Of a DNA stretch of 9,796 bases, positions 6,899 to 9,796 are shown piece by piece. The stretch's first letter is position 1; every line of letters starts with the position of its first letter. This DNA is from Acidobacteriaceae bacterium (GTDB lineage: Bacteria > Acidobacteriota > Terriglobia > Terriglobales > Acidobacteriaceae), in assembly GCA_030042915.1 (NCBI GenBank), contig JASHYS010000374.1, positions 1 to 9,796 of the forward strand. The letters are read 5' to 3'. Below the pieces are notes generated by a model that did no database searches, was not told where the DNA came from, and saw nothing but the letters and a program-made list of their open reading frames with translations. The position numbers and the translations under genes are program-made.

Positions 6899-7159
6899 GT
6901 GCCCTCGACTCAAAAAATCTTCGAGAACGCGCTCGATCTGCAAATCGCAAGAATCACCCGAATCGCAAACGAGAATCTCCCCCATTGTTCGGTGATCTTT
7001 GATCAGGATGCGTGGCCCATGATCAGGTTCCGCGTACAGGATGAGCACGGTGCCATCGTGTCGCGGGAATGTTCACCCTTCAGCATTGGGGAATTGGAGC
7101 GGTTTTCACAATACGAGCTTCGGTCCATCATAAGGAGACTTTGCGGATACTCAGACTAG
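6899..7159 (+). CDS. Small protein of unknown function (86 residues), first gene of a coupled pair
   Basis: Starts at GTG 6899 behind a strong GGAGG site; an upstream in-frame ATG at 6863 would add 12 residues that look non-native (PGRTPVPWRKA). The 86-residue product has a plausible small-domain pattern: an amphipathic helix (about 4-26, QKIFENALDLQIARITRIAN), two or three beta strands (CSVIFDQ, MIRFRVQD, AIVSRE) and a C-terminal helix (about 62-82, IGELERFSQYELRSIIRRL). No signal peptide or membrane segment is present, so it should be cytoplasmic. I recognise no family. Base composition is less GC-rich than the flanking genes, which suggests a different history. Its TAG stop overlaps the GTG of the next gene by one base, so the two products are probably made together. 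A toxin-antitoxin-like or other two-protein module is possible but nothing in the sequence identifies one. Confidence 0.6.
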   Translation: MPSTQKIFENALDLQIARITRIANENLPHCSVIFDQDAWPMIRFRVQDEHGAIVSRECSPFSIGELERFSQYELRSIIRRLCGYSD

Positions 7160-7650
7160 TGATCGACATTCCGAAATCGCAGTGGGCGCCACCGAGCGCG
7201 ACAACTCGAAGGAAAGAGTTGGCATCAAAATACCCACACAGAGATTGGGCCGCATCGAGAGCAGCAGCCATGAGTGTACAAAACGCACAAGCGCAAGTGC
7301 CGATCTGTGACCAGGTTCGGCAAAGAGTCAGAATGGCAAGCTCGTTATTCCACTCTGTCAAACAGAGAATGCGGGGAAAAACCAGCCTCGATTTTCCAGC
7401 CGTTCTCGAATCTGTACTCAAGCGCAGACTATCTGACGAGGAACTAACGGAACTGGGATTCACTTCGCAATTGGACCCCGAAGGGTTGGTCAAGAGGTTC
7501 TGGTACGTTATCTTCTTTGAAGCAGCCTTCGCCGCACATCCCCACGCAAGCATACCGGTTCATCTTCTCCCGGGCCCGGAGCCTGGTTGCTACCTCAGCT
7601 TTTCTGCCGCTTGCACATCAAAGGAGATGGTACTCAGCTCAAAACCATAG
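7159..7650 (+). CDS. Protein of unknown function (163 residues), second gene of a coupled pair
   Basis: I place the start at GTG 7159, whose first base is the last base of the preceding TAG (TAGTG), a typical translational-coupling overlap. Alternatives are TTG at 7141, with AAGGAG at 7132-7137 only 3 bases away, and ATG at 7270, which would give 126 residues. The N-terminal 45 residues are polar and may be disordered. From about residue 51 the chain becomes helical (QVRQRVRMASSLFHSVKQR), followed by FPAVLESVLKRRLSDEELTELGF and a strongly amphipathic to hydrophobic GLVKRFWYVIFFEAAFAAHP, then a Pro-rich SIPVHLLPGPEPG turn. No known motif, signal peptide or true transmembrane helix is evident. 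The family is not recognised. The conserved-looking core suggests a real gene despite the low GC. It ends at a palindrome just before the lipoprotein promoter. Confidence 0.55.
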   Translation: MIDIPKSQWAPPSATTRRKELASKYPHRDWAASRAAAMSVQNAQAQVPICDQVRQRVRMASSLFHSVKQRMRGKTSLDFPAVLESVLKRRLSDEELTELGFTSQLDPEGLVKRFWYVIFFEAAFAAHPHASIPVHLLPGPEPGCYLSFSAACTSKEMVLSSKP

Positions 7651-7663
7651 CCGATAATCGGCT
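7649..7663. repeat. Palindrome at the 3' end of the orphan pair, upstream of the lipoprotein promoter
   Basis: AGCCGAT and ATCGGCT are perfect 7-base inverted arms around a single A (7649-7663). The left arm starts within the TAG stop codon of the preceding gene. No T-run follows, so it is more operator-like than terminator-like; it lies just upstream of the -35 region of the next gene. Confidence 0.45.
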
Positions 7664-7683
7664 GAGCAGGTCCTAAAATGAAT

Positions 7684-7692
7684 TGATATAAT
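7684..7692 (+). promoter_or_regulatory. Extended -10 promoter for the lipoprotein gene, embedded in a palindrome
   Basis: TGATATAAT contains a perfect TATAAT (7687-7692) with the TGn extension. No good -35 is seen 17 bases upstream, as is usual for extended -10 promoters. The box sits inside a palindrome with arms TGAATT (7679-7684) and AATTCA (7690-7695), so a bound repressor would block it. Expected transcription start near 7699, about 47 bases before the GTG start. Confidence 0.55.
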
Positions 7693-7745
7693 TCAATCCA
7701 TCATCGCAACGCTAGGGAATTCTATTGATTGCGAGAGGAGAGTCC

Positions 7746-9152
7746 GTGCGACGCTTCCTTTCCCAATTCTCCGTCGCCCTCCTTGCACTTGCGTTCTCCG
7801 GGTGCGGCTCTTCAGGCGGCTCTAGCGCCCCTGCTCCGTACCAGCCTCCGCCAAGCCCTCTGACCTTCACCACCACCAGTTGCCCCGGGGGAACGCAATA
7901 CACCCCCTACGCCGGGTGCACGATCGCGGCGACAGGCGGAACACCGCCTTATACCTTCTCAGTACAGGCAAGCGATACCTACCCTACCCTGCCTGAGGGC
8001 ATGTCTCTGGATGCATCGACCGGAGAGATCACAGCATCCATCATCGGCGGCCAGGGTTGCTACACCCCCACCATCACCGTGACCGACTCCACAGGCAAGA
8101 CGGCGACAGCAAGCATCACGTTTGCTATCAACGGCAGTAACGCCTTCATGTCCAGCGTCTTCCCGTCCACGTCCATCTTCCACCACCGCGTCGATGCCGC
8201 CACCACGGGTCTGCCCGTCGATACTTCGCCGGCGGCGCCTATCGAATCCGGCGATCAGACCGCAACCATCAAAGCCTTCTTCGGCTGTTCGGGCAATTCT
8301 CCGTGGCCTGATGGCATTCCAGCCATCGAGGTTCCTTACAACCAGCCCGATGTCTCGGTCAAAACCACCGAATACCAGTCGTACTACACCTCTGGTCCCA
8401 TCCCGTCCTACGCGCCTATTGAAGGCTCCGAGAACCAACTCGGAATCGGCGGCGATATGCACGTGTTGGTTTATCTCGAGGCGCAACCGGGCGGTGGAAC
8501 CAACCCCGCGCTCTATGAGATGTGGCAGGCAATTCCAGAGTCAGGCGGCAGCTGGAGCGATTCTTCGAACGCGCTCTGGTCCAACGCCAATTCCGACGCC
8601 ATGACACCGCAGGGCAACGGAACGACCGACGCCGCCGGGCTTCCCATTATGCCTTTGCTGGTCAACGTCGACGAGGTCATCGGCACCGGCACGCCCTCCG
8701 CGCCCAACGGCGTCGTGCAGCATCCCATTCGCATCACGGTCGATAACCTGCTGAACTACTGGGTCTGGCCTGCCACCCAGACCGCGGGCGTGGGAACCTG
8801 CTCCGACAGCAGCGGAGACATGATTTCGACAGGAACCATGATTTCGCAGTCGTCGCCTCCCGCAAGCTGCACCATGAGCGAACCGGCCGGCGAGATCTAT
8901 AGGCTGCAGGCGTCGGTACCCACGCCGGACTGCGTTGCCACCAGCCCCCAGTCGGCCATCATCATCACCGCGTTCCGCAATTACGGCATCATCCTGGCCG
9001 ATAACGGAGATTCCGGCGGATTGATCGGTACGCCCGATGCACGCTGGAATGATAACGACCTCGGGTGCCTCCAAAGTCTGACTCTGGGCGACTTCGAGCC
9101 GGTCAACGTTTCCAGCCTGATGGTCAACCCCGACAGCCAGCAAACGCAATAG
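7746..9152 (+). CDS. Secreted lipoprotein with putative Ig-like domain and conserved C-terminal module of unknown function
   Basis: GTG at 7746 follows AGGAG (7736-7740) with a 5-base spacer; the in-frame TTG at 7725 lacks a site. The 468-residue product begins with a lipoprotein signal (basic VRR, hydrophobic SVALLALAF, lipobox FSGC with C20), so it should be lipidated and face the periplasm or exterior. After a Gly/Ser/Pro linker comes an Ig-like domain (about 39-130) with GGTPPYTFSV, LPEGMSLDASTGEIT and YTPTITVTDSTGKTATASI, which matches the 'putative Ig' (He_PIG) type. Residues 131-468 form a larger module with ALYEMWQA (255-262), TTDAAGLPIMPLLV (293-306), HPIRITVDN (326-334) and YGIILADNGDSGG...TPDARWNDNDL (413-439). 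I know this module from secreted proteins of acidobacteria and actinobacteria, where its function is not established. Eight cysteines besides C20 could form disulfides. Confidence 0.85.
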   Translation: MRRFLSQFSVALLALAFSGCGSSGGSSAPAPYQPPPSPLTFTTTSCPGGTQYTPYAGCTIAATGGTPPYTFSVQASDTYPTLPEGMSLDASTGEITASIIGGQGCYTPTITVTDSTGKTATASITFAINGSNAFMSSVFPSTSIFHHRVDAATTGLPVDTSPAAPIESGDQTATIKAFFGCSGNSPWPDGIPAIEVPYNQPDVSVKTTEYQSYYTSGPIPSYAPIEGSENQLGIGGDMHVLVYLEAQPGGGTNPALYEMWQAIPESGGSWSDSSNALWSNANSDAMTPQGNGTTDAAGLPIMPLLVNVDEVIGTGTPSAPNGVVQHPIRITVDNLLNYWVWPATQTAGVGTCSDSSGDMISTGTMISQSSPPASCTMSEPAGEIYRLQASVPTPDCVATSPQSAIIITAFRNYGIILADNGDSGGLIGTPDARWNDNDLGCLQSLTLGDFEPVNVSSLMVNPDSQQTQ

Positions 9153-9499
9153 CCGTACGCAAGCCGATAACCCCTAAACCCAAATCCCTGGCCCTCTCAC
9201 TTCCTTGTTCTCTGTTCCCCATTTCCTGTTTCGCAGTTTCACTGTCAAGCCCCCAATCCCTCCGGCCGCCGCTCCTTCCTCCAGCTAACCTTCTGATTTA
9301 TAAGTATCTTACCCCCTCGCTCCCTTGCTCTCTTCCTTTTGCAGATTATTTCCAGCAAATCACTACACTCGAACCTAGTAGTAGTGATCCTGTTCTGAAG
9401 GCGCGGCCGGGCTTCGGAGACTGCGGAAAAACATTACGCGGAACGGAGGTTTTGAAGGGGCATCGAACCGGAGGGAGCAGGAGCCTTCAGGCCGCTGAA

Positions 9500-9570
9500 T
9501 GCCGACGCGCGAAACGCGGCTTTAGCCGCGGGCCTTCGGGGGCGCCAAAATCGCCCTCGGGGCCCCGCGC
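9500..9570. repeat. GC-rich hairpin cluster, REP-like
   Basis: CGCGGC-TTTA-GCCGCG (9515-9530) is a perfect 6-bp stem with a 4-base loop. It is followed by CC-TTCG-GG (9533-9540) and the perfect palindrome CGGGGCCCCG (9558-9567). The close packing of stable stems outside genes is typical of repetitive extragenic palindromes; copies elsewhere cannot be checked from this window. Confidence 0.5.
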
Positions 9571-9636
9571 AATGGGTCCCGAAAAACAATTTTGGGGCAA
9601 AACAAAGGCGAATTTGCCTCGGGAAAAAATTTCGGA

Positions 9637-9654
9637 TATACCCCCTGGGGTATA
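9637..9654. promoter_or_regulatory. CsoR/RcnR-type operator-like palindrome
   Basis: TATACCCC (9637-9644) and GGGGTATA (9647-9654) are perfect 8-base arms around CT. G/C-tract palindromes flanked by TA-rich ends are the known form of operators for the CsoR/RcnR family of copper, nickel and related sensors. No metal-resistance gene is present downstream in the window, so the target would lie past 9796. It may instead be part of a dispersed intergenic repeat. Confidence 0.4.
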
Positions 9655-9688
9655 GTTTGGAGGTTAACTCTTTTAGAATCAGAAAACC

Positions 9689-9791
9689 GGTCTCGAAACG
9701 GCCCTTAAATTGCGCTGTTTTGGGTCTCAAATCGGGCGCTTTTTACCCGAATTTACCCCCAAATCGGCCATTTCTTGTCGAGTTCGAGACC
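9689..9791. repeat. 9-bp inverted repeat spanning the window's right end
   Basis: GGTCTCGAA (9689-9697) is perfectly inverted as TTCGAGACC (9783-9791). Between them lie a third GGTCTC-like copy (GGGTCTCAAAT, 9722-9732) and a small imperfect stem (AAATCGGG 9729-9736 / CCCGAATTT 9746-9754). It could be a folded RNA, a repeat element, or the leader of the next gene. Confidence 0.4.
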
Positions 9792-9796
9792 CGGAG

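Larger units (their letters stand above)
9153..9796. other. Intergenic region without a supported gene
   Basis: About 640 bp. The open frames on both strands give compositionally odd, motif-free peptides and are read through repeats. Bases about 9180-9350 are strongly pyrimidine-rich on the plus strand. A GC-rich hairpin cluster follows at about 9480-9570, then an AT-richer stretch, a CsoR-type palindrome (9637-9654) and a terminal inverted repeat (9689-9791). A TATAAG at 9299-9304 could be a -10 box but nothing supports it. The gene this region serves is probably beyond the window. Confidence 0.6.

Noticed and set aside
7128..7553. 141-residue open frame on minus
   Set aside because: Antisense to the two coupled small genes, which have better starts and more protein-like products.
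9065..9655. 196-residue open frame on plus covering the end of the lipoprotein gene and the repeat region
   Set aside because: Begins inside the lipoprotein gene in another frame and translates a pyrimidine tract and hairpin repeats.
9434..9730. 98-residue open frame on minus
   Set aside because: Consists of translated GC-rich hairpins and the CsoR-like palindrome; such frames in repeats are usually spurious.

Overview
The window looks like a chromosomal stretch from a fairly GC-rich bacterium, most likely an acidobacterium (Acidobacteriota). This is an inference: the combination of a glutamine cyclotransferase, an M13 (neprilysin-type) secreted peptidase, an Ig-domain lipoprotein with a conserved C-terminal 'LADNG...PDxRW' module and short C-rich intergenic repeats is familiar from that phylum, but no marker gene in the window proves it.

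Layout. Bases 1-639 hold the 3' part of a glutaminyl-peptide cyclotransferase gene. A small one-TM protein of unknown function (800-1408, +) runs head-on into an M50 site-2-protease-like membrane metallopeptidase (1361-2959, -), and their coding ends overlap by 48 bp. Upstream of the M50 gene, on the same strand, is a small membrane-anchored protein (3077-3499, -). A divergent intergenic region with an 8-bp inverted repeat separates it from a full-length secreted M13 zinc endopeptidase (3678-5735, +), followed by a VOC/glyoxalase-fold protein (5845-6261, +).

Bases 6262-7650 differ in character: lower GC, no recognisable family, about 640 bp without a convincing gene but with two consecutive inverted repeats. 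Then come two small unrecognised genes (6899-7159 and 7159-7650, both with GTG starts) joined by a one-base stop/start overlap (TAGTG). This is the most accessory-looking part of the window. A clear extended -10 promoter, embedded in a palindrome, then leads into a lipoprotein gene (7746-9152, +).

The last 640 bp (9153-9796) carry no supported gene. They hold a pyrimidine-rich tract, a GC-rich hairpin cluster of REP-like appearance, a perfect TATACCCC-CT-GGGGTATA palindrome resembling operators of the CsoR/RcnR metal-sensor family, and a terminal inverted repeat.

Functionally, several products act at or outside the membrane (M13 peptidase, M50 intramembrane peptidase, lipoprotein, probably the cyclotransferase), but no single pathway links them. 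I do not see a known defence system, mobile element, CRISPR array, tRNA or rRNA. The candidates for something undescribed are the coupled orphan pair with its structured leader, and the lipoprotein's conserved module of unknown function.
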